From NCBI GenBank assembly GCA_023228765.1, contig JALOAM010000096.1:1-11868 (forward strand): a stretch of DNA of 11,868 bases. Reading direction: 5' to 3'. The number at the start of each line of letters is the position of its first letter. The first letter of the stretch is position 1. A program made the position numbers and the translations under genes. Positions 5,881-11,018 of this stretch are shown piece after piece. The notes beneath the pieces are model-generated. The model saw nothing but the letters and a program-made list of their open reading frames with translations, ran no database searches and had not been told where the DNA came from. Source of the DNA: Dehalococcoidia bacterium. GTDB taxonomy: Bacteria; Chloroflexota; Dehalococcoidia; UBA2979.

Positions 5881-6558
5881 ATGCCCGCCGAACCCACGTT
5901 TGCCATCGAAGCGCTGCTCGAGGAGCTCGGGTTTGTGCGCGTCGCGTCGAAGCAGCTCGCACGGCGGGCGCTCGTGGAGGCGGGGCTCACCAACGACCGC
6001 AAGCAGAACATGGCGATCGCGAAACGCGAGGCGGCTATCGCGGCGATCGAGGATCGCGTGGCGCGGGTGTGCTCCGGCGAGGCGTGCCGGAACGCCCTCG
6101 ACGCCTCGGGGCCGAACGGGCCTCGGCGGGTGGTGGAGGTCGCCTCCGAGGGGTGCGAGGTCTGCGGCGGCAGTGACACGGCGCGGGCGGCGCAGCAGAT
6201 GGTGCAGGACCTGGCGGCGAGCGGGCGGAGTCGGCTGCTGGTGATCGGCGGCTCACCAAACGCCCGCACCACGCTGCGCAACCTCCTCCGCGGGACCGCC
6301 GTCGAGGTCGAGTTCGTCGAGGGCAACCGGCCGACGGGCGCGAAGCGCGCGAAGGACCTGGCGGACCGCGCGGACGTGGTCGCGATCTGGGCGAACACGC
6401 AGCTCGACCACAAGGTGAGCATGCCGTTCCAGAACGCGGCGCCGGAGAAGACCTTCACCTGCGCGCGCCGCTCGGTCGCCGCGCTGGCCGACGAGGTGTC
6501 GCGGCACGTCCGGAGCCGTGGTGCGCTCCGAGGTGGGGCCGCGGGCCGGCGGAGATAG
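5881..6558 (+). CDS. DUF2325-like protein with two cysteine pairs
   Basis: The protein has 225 residues in three parts. The helical, basic N-terminus (1-60) has no assigned domain. A possible zinc site is formed by C64, C69, C92 and C95 (CSGEAC and CEVC). A Rossmann-like C-terminal domain spans 117-210: LLVIGGSPNARTTL, then EFVEG and a strand ADVVAIWANTQLDHKVS, closing with a strand near TFTCARRS. The order of a VIGG strand, an acidic middle and a (D/S)H-x-VS-type segment resembles DUF2325 proteins, whose function is unknown. It is alone on the plus strand, divergent from the SOS-controlled mrfAB operon and convergent with sdpI. It probably has a leaderless mRNA. The low-complexity Arg/Gly C-terminus (RGALRGGAAGRRR) could bind nucleic acid. 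The gene is real judging by codon usage and context; the family call is tentative. Confidence 0.7.
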   Translation: MPAEPTFAIEALLEELGFVRVASKQLARRALVEAGLTNDRKQNMAIAKREAAIAAIEDRVARVCSGEACRNALDASGPNGPRRVVEVASEGCEVCGGSDTARAAQQMVQDLAASGRSRLLVIGGSPNARTTLRNLLRGTAVEVEFVEGNRPTGAKRAKDLADRADVVAIWANTQLDHKVSMPFQNAAPEKTFTCARRSVAALADEVSRHVRSRGALRGGAAGRRR

Positions 6559-6583
6559 CACTCGAAGGGGAGTCCGGAGCAGA

Positions 6584-6623
6584 CCCTCACCCCCACCCAC
6601 TCCCGCTGCGCGGGCGAGGGGGC
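6584..6623. repeat. GC-rich REP-like repeat, copy 2, between convergent genes
   Basis: It starts CCCTCACCCCCACCC and ends with CCCGC-TGC-GCGGG and CGAGGGGGCC. This is a degenerate copy of the same element in forward orientation. It fills the gap between the stop of the DUF2325-like gene (6558) and the stop of sdpI (6632), so its hairpin may end transcription from both sides. Confidence 0.6.
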
Positions 6624-6631
6624 CGGAATGG

Positions 6632-7384
6632 CTACTCCTCGGGCATGGGGGCGACGAGGCCGACCGGGACGCGGTCAGGGTCGTCGCGCCAGACGCGATA
6701 GGAGTACGCGGTCAGCGCGAGGATGCCGAGGCCCAGGCCGCCGAGGAGCGCGATCACGAACCACTCGACGCGGATGACGCTCATCGCCATGAACAGCACA
6801 CCGCCGACCATGAACAACCGCCCGCCCAGGCGGTGCGTGGCGGTCCAGGACTTCGCGCTGGCGAGCGTCCACGGGGTGCGGATGCCGGCGAAGTAGTTCG
6901 GGCGGAACTTCGGCATGACGTTGCCAAGCAGGATGAACAGCAGGCCCACGCCGAGCGGGAACACCAGGTACACGTCGAACTCCGCGCCGAGGGCGACCGC
7001 GAGGACGCCGGCGTGGATAAGCGCGAAGAACGCGAGGGTGCCGATTCGCGTCAGCAGGTATGCCCCGCCGAACGAGGCGTAGTTCTGCTTGCCCGGGTCG
7101 AACCTCGGGATGACCGCGAGTAGCGCCCAGATGCCGAGGGCGAGCGCGGGCAGGAGGAACAAGCCCTCCGCCTTGCCGCCATAGCGGTCGATCTCGCCAC
7201 TGGCGTTCCAGTGCATCGGGATCTGGTCGTCGGCGAACGGCCACGCGACGACCGAGGCAGCGAACATCGCAACGACGACGGCGAGGAGCGGTGCTTCCCG
7301 CCGCCAGGACCAGGCGACCGGGCCGCGCTCCGCCTGCTCCGCGCTGTGGTCCGCGCTGTGATCCGCACTGTGGTTCGTGCTCAT
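6632..7384 (-). CDS. sdpI: SdpI-family membrane protein
   Basis: The protein has 250 residues and about six membrane segments (roughly 32-50, 75-92, 108-132, 138-156, 188-204, 207-228). The N-terminal half has the DUF1648 signature PMHWNASGEIDRYGGK (56-71). The C-terminal half has the SdpI signature GNVMPKFRPNYFAGIRTPWT (154-173) followed by SWTATHRLGG (179-188). In B. subtilis, SdpI protects cells from the SDP toxin and sequesters the repressor SdpR at the membrane; many homologues occur without the toxin and have unknown jobs. The ATG overlaps the sdpR stop (ATGA, 7384-7381), so the two are translated together. No sdpABC-like genes are in this window, so it is an orphan immunity-like pair. 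The cytoplasmic N-tail carries three HSA[DE] units. Confidence 0.9.
   Translation of the reverse strand: MSTNHSADHSADHSAEQAERGPVAWSWRREAPLLAVVVAMFAASVVAWPFADDQIPMHWNASGEIDRYGGKAEGLFLLPALALGIWALLAVIPRFDPGKQNYASFGGAYLLTRIGTLAFFALIHAGVLAVALGAEFDVYLVFPLGVGLLFILLGNVMPKFRPNYFAGIRTPWTLASAKSWTATHRLGGRLFMVGGVLFMAMSVIRVEWFVIALLGGLGLGILALTAYSYRVWRDDPDRVPVGLVAPMPEE
7341..7376 (-). repeat. Three 12-bp tandem repeats in sdpI
   Basis: Three near-identical 12-base units (GCGCTGTGGTCC, GCGCTGTGATCC, GCACTGTGGTTC on the plus strand) encode repeated HSAD-type units at residues 5-14 of the SdpI-like protein. Units are in frame, so slippage would change the tail length by four residues without breaking the gene. 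Confidence 0.8.
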
Positions 7385-7716
7385 CGTGCCCTCCCGTCAC
7401 TGGACTGCCGTCGCTCGGCCTCGCTCTTGTCTCGGGCGGCGCGCCGCTCTCCGATCCCGAAGCCGTTGAGGATCGTCGCCATCGCCTCTTCGACGACCGA
7501 GAGGCTGGCGGAGTAGACGATGCTCGCCCCCTGCCGCTCCGAGACGATGAGGCCGGCCTGGCGCAGCGTGTTGAAGTGGCCGGACATCGTGCTCTTGGCG
7601 AGGTCGAAGCGCTCTGCGAGGTCGCCCGCCGACATCGGACCGGAGCGTGCGAGCAAGCGCACGACTTCGCGTCGTGTCGGGTCGCTCAGGGCGCGCATGA
7701 CGTCGTCGAGGCCCAC
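7381..7716 (-). CDS. sdpR: SdpR-like ArsR-family repressor
   Basis: The protein has 111 residues. A winged helix of the ArsR family covers 5-75: MRALSDPTRREVVRLLA (7-23), recognition helix LAKSTMSGHFNTLRQAGL (39-56) and wing SERQGASIVYS (59-69). The spacing and wording match SdpR and related autorepressors, which lack the metal-binding cysteines of ArsR or SmtB; none is present here. It starts at a GTG (7716) with GAGGA four bases upstream; an ATG seven codons in is the alternative. It overlaps sdpI by four bases. The strong extended -10 and the palindrome on top of the start site suggest that it represses its own operon until SdpI or another signal removes it. The basic, polar C-tail (residues 91-111) has no known role. 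Confidence 0.9.
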   Translation of the reverse strand: MGLDDVMRALSDPTRREVVRLLARSGPMSAGDLAERFDLAKSTMSGHFNTLRQAGLIVSERQGASIVYSASLSVVEEAMATILNGFGIGERRAARDKSEAERRQSSDGRAR

Positions 7717-7729
7717 GGCTTCCTCGTGT

Positions 7730-7753
7730 TTCGGTTATTCGCTAACAACCGAA
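7730..7753. promoter_or_regulatory. Palindromic operator candidate of sdpRI
   Basis: A 24-bp imperfect palindrome with perfect 7-base outer arms TTCGGTT (7730-7736) and AACCGAA (7747-7753) lies directly after the -10 box and covers the predicted transcription start. ArsR-family dimers bind such palindromes, so it is the best candidate site for SdpR autorepression. The inner part is only partly symmetric. Confidence 0.6.
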
Positions 7754-7761
7754 TTATAGCA
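7753..7761 (-). promoter_or_regulatory. Extended -10 promoter of sdpR-sdpI
   Basis: On the minus strand TGCTATAAT (7761-7753) is a perfect extended -10 (TGn plus TATAAT). No recognisable -35 exists upstream, where the run of C and the dispersed repeat begin, so the TG motif probably compensates. AT-rich sequence here stands out against the GC-rich background. Predicted start is near 7746, inside the operator palindrome. Confidence 0.75.
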
Positions 7762-7779
7762 GGTGGGGGGGCGGAAGGG

Positions 7780-7822
7780 CCCTCACCCCAGCCCTCTCCC
7801 GGAACCGGGAGAGGGGGCCCGG
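7780..7822. repeat. GC-rich REP-like repeat, copy 3
   Basis: CCCTCACCCCAG is followed by a perfect 11-bp stem, CCCTCTCCCGG (7792-7802) with CCGGGAGAGGG (7805-7815). It is in forward orientation, opposite to copy 4, and lies just upstream of the sdpR promoter. In addition to being a mobile-like repeat it could end transcription entering sdpR from the right. Confidence 0.75.
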
Positions 7823-7954
7823 AATCAGAGGGGTGAAGGGACAGCGGCGGATATAGGAGCACCACCATGGGCTCTCGGAGATCCGACTACTCGGGCGACG
7901 CGAGCCGATCGCTGGCCTGACCGAGCGGCAGCGACCTCTCCCAATCCGATCCGA
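7823..7954. other. Non-coding segment between two inverted repeats
   Basis: About 130 bp bounded by repeat copies 3 and 4, which face each other. The interior has no convincing gene. A 17-codon ATG frame at 7867-7920 with an AGGAG upstream is the only candidate and is too short to support. The overall layout resembles paired REP units (BIME-like). Confidence 0.45.
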
Positions 7955-7996
7955 CCCCCCTCTCCCGGTTTCGGGAGAGGGGCCGGGGGTGAGGGC
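7955..7996. repeat. GC-rich REP-like repeat, copy 4
   Basis: CCCCTCTCCCG (7957-7967) pairs perfectly with CGGGAGAGGGG (7972-7982) around a GTTT loop, followed by CCGGGGGTGAGGGC. It is the reverse-orientation partner of copy 3 and starts 8 bases after the stop of the CNNM-type gene, so it may also serve as that gene's terminator. Confidence 0.75.
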
Positions 7997-8003
7997 CTCT
8001 GCC

Positions 8004-9278
8004 CTACCCCTCGTCGATCCCCGGGATCGGCACCGCGAGGACGCGGGTGATCGCCGTCGGGGAGACTTCGGTGACGCGAAGCTCCCAGCCGTCGAGGGCG
8101 ATCGCGTCGCCGACCGCGGACATGCGGCCGAGGCGGTCGAGGATGAGACCGGCGACGGTGCTGTAGGGGCCCTCGGGCGCCTCAATGCCGAGGTCAACGA
8201 GGTCGTGGAAGGGGAAGGAGCCGGCGAGTTCGAGGGAGCCGTCCGGGTGGCGGACGACGAGGGCGATGTCGCGGTCGTACTCGTCGTAGATCTCACCCAC
8301 GATCTCCTCGACGAGGTCCTCGATCGTCACGATGCCCTCGACACCGCCGTGTTCGTCGACCACCAGGGCCATCTGCTGGTGGTCGCGCTGGAGCTGGCGG
8401 AGCGTGGCGAGGACCGGCGCGGACTCCGGGAACGCGGGGAGCCCGGCCGCGACCTCTTCGAGGATGCCGCCAGCCGGGGCGTCGGGTGCGACGAGCTGGC
8501 GGAGCTGCACGACGCCGATCATCCGGTCAGGCTCACCCCGGTAGACGGGGACGCGGGAGTGGCCGGAGGCGAGCACCAGCGGCACGGCGGCGTCGATCGT
8601 GAGGTCGGCGGGGAGCGTGAAGACAGCCTGGCGAGGCACCAACACCTGCCGCAGCGAGCGTTCGCTGACCTCCAGCGCGCCGGTGATGACCTGCTTCTCC
8701 TCCGCGGTCAGGGAGACCTGCGCTGCGACCATGTCGCGGATCTCGTCCTCGGTGACCTCCTCGCGCTGGCGGGAGGGGTCGCTGCCCGCGATGCGGACGA
8801 CGAGGTCGGTCGAGGCTGAGAGCAGCCAGACGACCGGCCTCGACACGGCGGCGATGACGTCGAGCGGGCGCGCGACGGCGAGCGCCCAGCCCTCGGCGTG
8901 CTGCATCGCGATCCGCTTCGGGGCGAGCTCCCCGAAGACGAGCGTGAAGAACGTGAGGATGAGCGTCACGAGGACGACGGCGACGCCCTCCGCCCACCCA
9001 CCGAGGAACTCGAGCGCGGGGACGAGCGGCTCGGCGAGGCTGACGGCCGCGGTGGCGGAGGCCATGAAGCCGGAGAGGGTGATTGCGATCTGGATGGTGG
9101 CGAGGAAGCGGTTCGGGTCGCCGGTCAGGCTCGCGACCGCGCGGCCTGCGCCACCCCGCGAACGGAGGCGCTCCACCTGCGCGGGACGCAGAGAGACGAG
9201 CGCCATCTCGCTTCCAGCGAAGACGGCGTTCACCACGACGAGGAACGCCACGAGGGCGAGTTGCGCGACGTCAGACAT
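8004..9278 (-). CDS. CNNM/CBS/CorC_HlyC-domain membrane protein
   Basis: The protein has 424 residues and the full domain order of the CorB/MpfA/TlyC-type hemolysin-like family. An N-terminal CNNM domain (1-170) has membrane segments near 5-28, 60-85, 98-118 and 140-162 and the conserved GELAPKRIA (116-124) and GSEMAL (22-27). A CBS pair follows (about 210-335), with GHSRVPVYRG (239-248), VVDEHGGVEGIVTIEDLVEEIVGEI (306-330). A CorC_HlyC domain (340-418) ends it. Relatives are linked to Mg2+ efflux or tolerance, with ATP or Mg bound by the CBS pair; true hemolysis is doubtful. No Shine-Dalgarno is evident before the ATG at 9278. It stands alone between a repeat and a hairpin. Confidence 0.93.
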   Translation of the reverse strand: MSDVAQLALVAFLVVVNAVFAGSEMALVSLRPAQVERLRSRGGAGRAVASLTGDPNRFLATIQIAITLSGFMASATAAVSLAEPLVPALEFLGGWAEGVAVVLVTLILTFFTLVFGELAPKRIAMQHAEGWALAVARPLDVIAAVSRPVVWLLSASTDLVVRIAGSDPSRQREEVTEDEIRDMVAAQVSLTAEEKQVITGALEVSERSLRQVLVPRQAVFTLPADLTIDAAVPLVLASGHSRVPVYRGEPDRMIGVVQLRQLVAPDAPAGGILEEVAAGLPAFPESAPVLATLRQLQRDHQQMALVVDEHGGVEGIVTIEDLVEEIVGEIYDEYDRDIALVVRHPDGSLELAGSFPFHDLVDLGIEAPEGPYSTVAGLILDRLGRMSAVGDAIALDGWELRVTEVSPTAITRVLAVPIPGIDEG

Positions 9279-9310
9279 GGGCAGAGGGGTTCGCTCTGAC
9301 GTCGCTCATG

Positions 9311-9332
9311 CGCCCGCCGTCAGGGGCGGGCG
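9311..9332. terminator. GC-rich hairpin after the 101-residue zinc-ribbon gene
   Basis: CGCCCGCC (9311-9318) and GGCGGGCG (9325-9332) form an 8-bp all-GC stem with a 6-base loop. It lies between the stop of the minus-strand zinc-ribbon gene (9419) and the start of the CNNM-type gene (9278). No U-run follows, so termination strength is uncertain. Confidence 0.4.
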
Positions 9333-9418
9333 CGCACGTATGGCGAGGGCGTGTGGAGCTATCCATTGAGGCGAGCAGTCTAGAGGATCGACGTCGAGCG
9401 ACGCGCGATCGGCCTGTA

Positions 9419-9724
9419 CTACTCGTCGGCCTCGCCATCCTGGGCGGCGTCTGGCGCCGGGGCCGGGGCGGGGCTCGCCGCGGCGGGAGCGTAGATGACG
9501 TCACCGCGGACGAGACGCCGGCCGCGCACGTCGGCGGGGAGGAACTCCCGGCCGCACTGGTGGCAGACGAAGCCCATCGCGCGGCTGTCGTCCCCCATGT
9601 CCTGCGGGGCACGCCAGCGCGGCATCAGGTCGTGGCCGACGCAGCATTCGCTGATCGGTCGCTGGTATGCCACACCTTTGTAGGTCATCTTCGGGCGACC
9701 GAAGAGCTTGCTCAGCGCACCCAT
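9419..9724 (-). CDS. Small zinc-ribbon protein, paralogue of the divergent gene
   Basis: The protein has 101 residues. It opens with MGALSKLFGR, has CCVGH (27-31), then DLMPRWRAPQDMG (32-44), CHQCGREFLP (54-63) and an Ala/Pro-rich acidic tail (79-101). The cysteine pairs plus histidine look like a small zinc ribbon. The same string of motifs is in the divergent protein starting at 9951, so the two share ancestry. I know no named family for them. Start choice: the ATG at 9724 has GGAGG five bases upstream; an in-frame ATG at 9736 is possible but lacks one. The ribosome site sits in a 14-bp perfect palindrome (9723-9736). A role as a nucleic-acid or protein adaptor would be typical for such zinc ribbons, but this is a guess. 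Confidence 0.75.
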   Translation of the reverse strand: MGALSKLFGRPKMTYKGVAYQRPISECCVGHDLMPRWRAPQDMGDDSRAMGFVCHQCGREFLPADVRGRRLVRGDVIYAPAAASPAPAPAPDAAQDGEADE

Positions 9725-9950
9725 GGAGGCCTCCATCCGCGCCTGAGCGTAACGATCCGTCCGCCGACGTGGAAGAGCACTCCTCGCGCCGCTCCGCCGC
9801 CGTGCCGGACGAGCACGGACCGTGGCAATCCCACCAGACCTCGCTGCCAAGGCGTGTCCCGCAACGGTCTCGTTACTCGAAGGGATGTCGCTGGATCAGG
9901 TCGTTCGCACGGCTCCGGCTAGGTTCCGGTCGCATTGCAGGAGGTTCCGC
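9725..9950. promoter_or_regulatory. Divergent promoter region of the zinc-ribbon pair
   Basis: This 226-bp gap must hold the promoters of both zinc-ribbon genes. Weak -10-like elements are TACGCT on the minus strand (9751-9746) and TAGGTT on the plus strand (9920-9925). Neither has a convincing -35. No other gene or repeat was recognised. An open plus-strand frame from 9822 continues into the zinc-ribbon gene in frame but shows no similarity before 9951 and lacks a ribosome site. Confidence 0.35.
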
Positions 9951-10157
9951 ATGAGCATCCTCAACAGGCTCTTTGGCGGCTCGAATGGCGAAGCTGCCAC
10001 GCTGGACGGCCCCGCTCCCGAGTGCGCGCATGGCGCGCTGGTCCCCCGCTGGGACAGCGCGGAGGACATGGGCAAGGCCGACCGTGTCGCGCATTACTAC
10101 TGCGAGGGTTGCGGGCAGCAGTTCAGCCCCGCGGAAGCGGAGGCGATCCGCCGGTAG
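9951..10157 (+). CDS. Small zinc-ribbon protein, 68 residues
   Basis: The protein begins MSILNRLFGG, then CAHG (25-28), LVPRWDSAEDMG (30-41) and YYCEGCGQQFSPAEAEAIRR (49-68). C25, H27, C51 and C54 could bind one zinc. The order and wording (short LFG start, C/H, PRW, DMG, CxxCG-x-x-F-x-P) repeat those of the divergent 101-residue protein. A strong AGGAGG lies six bases before the ATG. A perfect bidirectional terminator follows about 50 bases after the stop, so it is a single-gene transcript. Function is unknown. Confidence 0.8.
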   Translation: MSILNRLFGGSNGEAATLDGPAPECAHGALVPRWDSAEDMGKADRVAHYYCEGCGQQFSPAEAEAIRR

Positions 10158-10204
10158 GGAGCTCGACAGGACGCCGGCTGACCCGCCCCTCCGGGCAGTC
10201 GAGC

Positions 10205-10231
10205 AAGAGGCGGCGCCGGGCGCCGCCTCTT
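10205..10231. terminator. Strong bidirectional terminator hairpin
   Basis: AAGAGGCGGCGC and GCGCCGCCTCTT form a perfect 12-bp stem with a 3-base CGG loop. It lies between the plus-strand zinc-ribbon stop (10157) and the minus-strand methyltransferase stop (10263), and the A/T ends of the stem serve both directions. Only short T tracts follow. Confidence 0.8.
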
Positions 10232-10262
10232 CGCGTCTTGCTACTCCCAGACCGCCGAGGCG

Positions 10263-11012
10263 TCACAACCGCCGCGCGACAAAGATCATCTCCGGGCTGT
10301 GTTCCTCGGACGGGCTGCCGTCCCAGTCGCCCGCCACCCGCACCACCTCGAACCCCGCGGCGGCGAGGGCGTCCTGTACCGCCTCTCGAGAGCGGAAGCG
10401 AAGCACAGCGGTGGAGGTGAGCGTCTCGCCGGACGGGAAGCGGTAACAGAGCACACAACGCACGAGGTCGCTCGCCGCTTCACGCCGGACCTCGCCAAGT
10501 TCCGACCAGACCTCGACGGCGCCTTCCGTCGGGTGTTCCAACCACCGGCGAGAGTGCTCCGGCACCCAGGTCCGCCAGCCCTCAACCCGCGGGTTCCGGC
10601 TCTCGAACGCGAGGTACCGACCCGGGCGAACGACCCTCGCGATCCCTGCGAGCGTCGAGTGCCATGTCGCGTCGTCCCAGATCACCTGGGCGACGTGCGC
10701 TGTCATCAGCGCAAGGTCGACCGGCGGGCCGTCGTAGGCGCTCGCGTCACCCTCGATCCACCGCACGAGGTGGCCGCCCGGGCGCTGCCGCGCCACCTCG
10801 ATCATCCGCGCAGCGGGGTCGACGCCGGTGATGTGGCGTCCGCGCTCGACGAGGGCGACCGTGATCTCGCCGGTGCCGCAGCCCACGTCGAGGATGGTGG
10901 AGGCTCGGAGATCCTCCACGAGGGCGAGCCAGAACGGGATGTCGGGTCGGTCCACGCCCCAGGCGTCGTACAGCGGGACCAGGCGGGGGTCGGTGAACTC
11001 CTCGAAGGCCAC
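10263..11012 (-). CDS. Class I SAM-dependent methyltransferase
   Basis: The protein has 249 residues with a Rossmann-type SAM fold. Motif I is ILDVGCGTGEIT (40-51), the acidic end of strand two is ITGVDP (D65), then EGDASAYD (87-94), the strand LALMTAHVAQV (100-110) and RVVRPGRYLAFE (126-137). The remaining C-terminal part (140-249) is a variable substrate region. Substrate is unknown; relatives act on small molecules. An in-frame TAG closes the frame just upstream, so the start must be the GTG at 11012 or later. The gap to the flavin-reductase-like gene upstream is only 6 bases, and no clear Shine-Dalgarno is seen, so the two are probably translated from one mRNA. Confidence 0.88.
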   Translation of the reverse strand: MAFEEFTDPRLVPLYDAWGVDRPDIPFWLALVEDLRASTILDVGCGTGEITVALVERGRHITGVDPAARMIEVARQRPGGHLVRWIEGDASAYDGPPVDLALMTAHVAQVIWDDATWHSTLAGIARVVRPGRYLAFESRNPRVEGWRTWVPEHSRRWLEHPTEGAVEVWSELGEVRREAASDLVRCVLCYRFPSGETLTSTAVLRFRSREAVQDALAAAGFEVVRVAGDWDGSPSEEHSPEMIFVARRL

Positions 11013-11018
11013 GGGACG

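Noticed and set aside
7867..7920. A 17-codon ORF with AGGAG upstream between repeat copies 3 and 4
   Set aside because: Too short, with no visible conservation or promoter; likely chance.
9271..9309. A second MSDV-coding start (ATG AGC GAC GTC) just upstream of the CNNM-type gene
   Set aside because: It is in another frame and stops after 12 codons; similarity of the first residues is likely coincidence.
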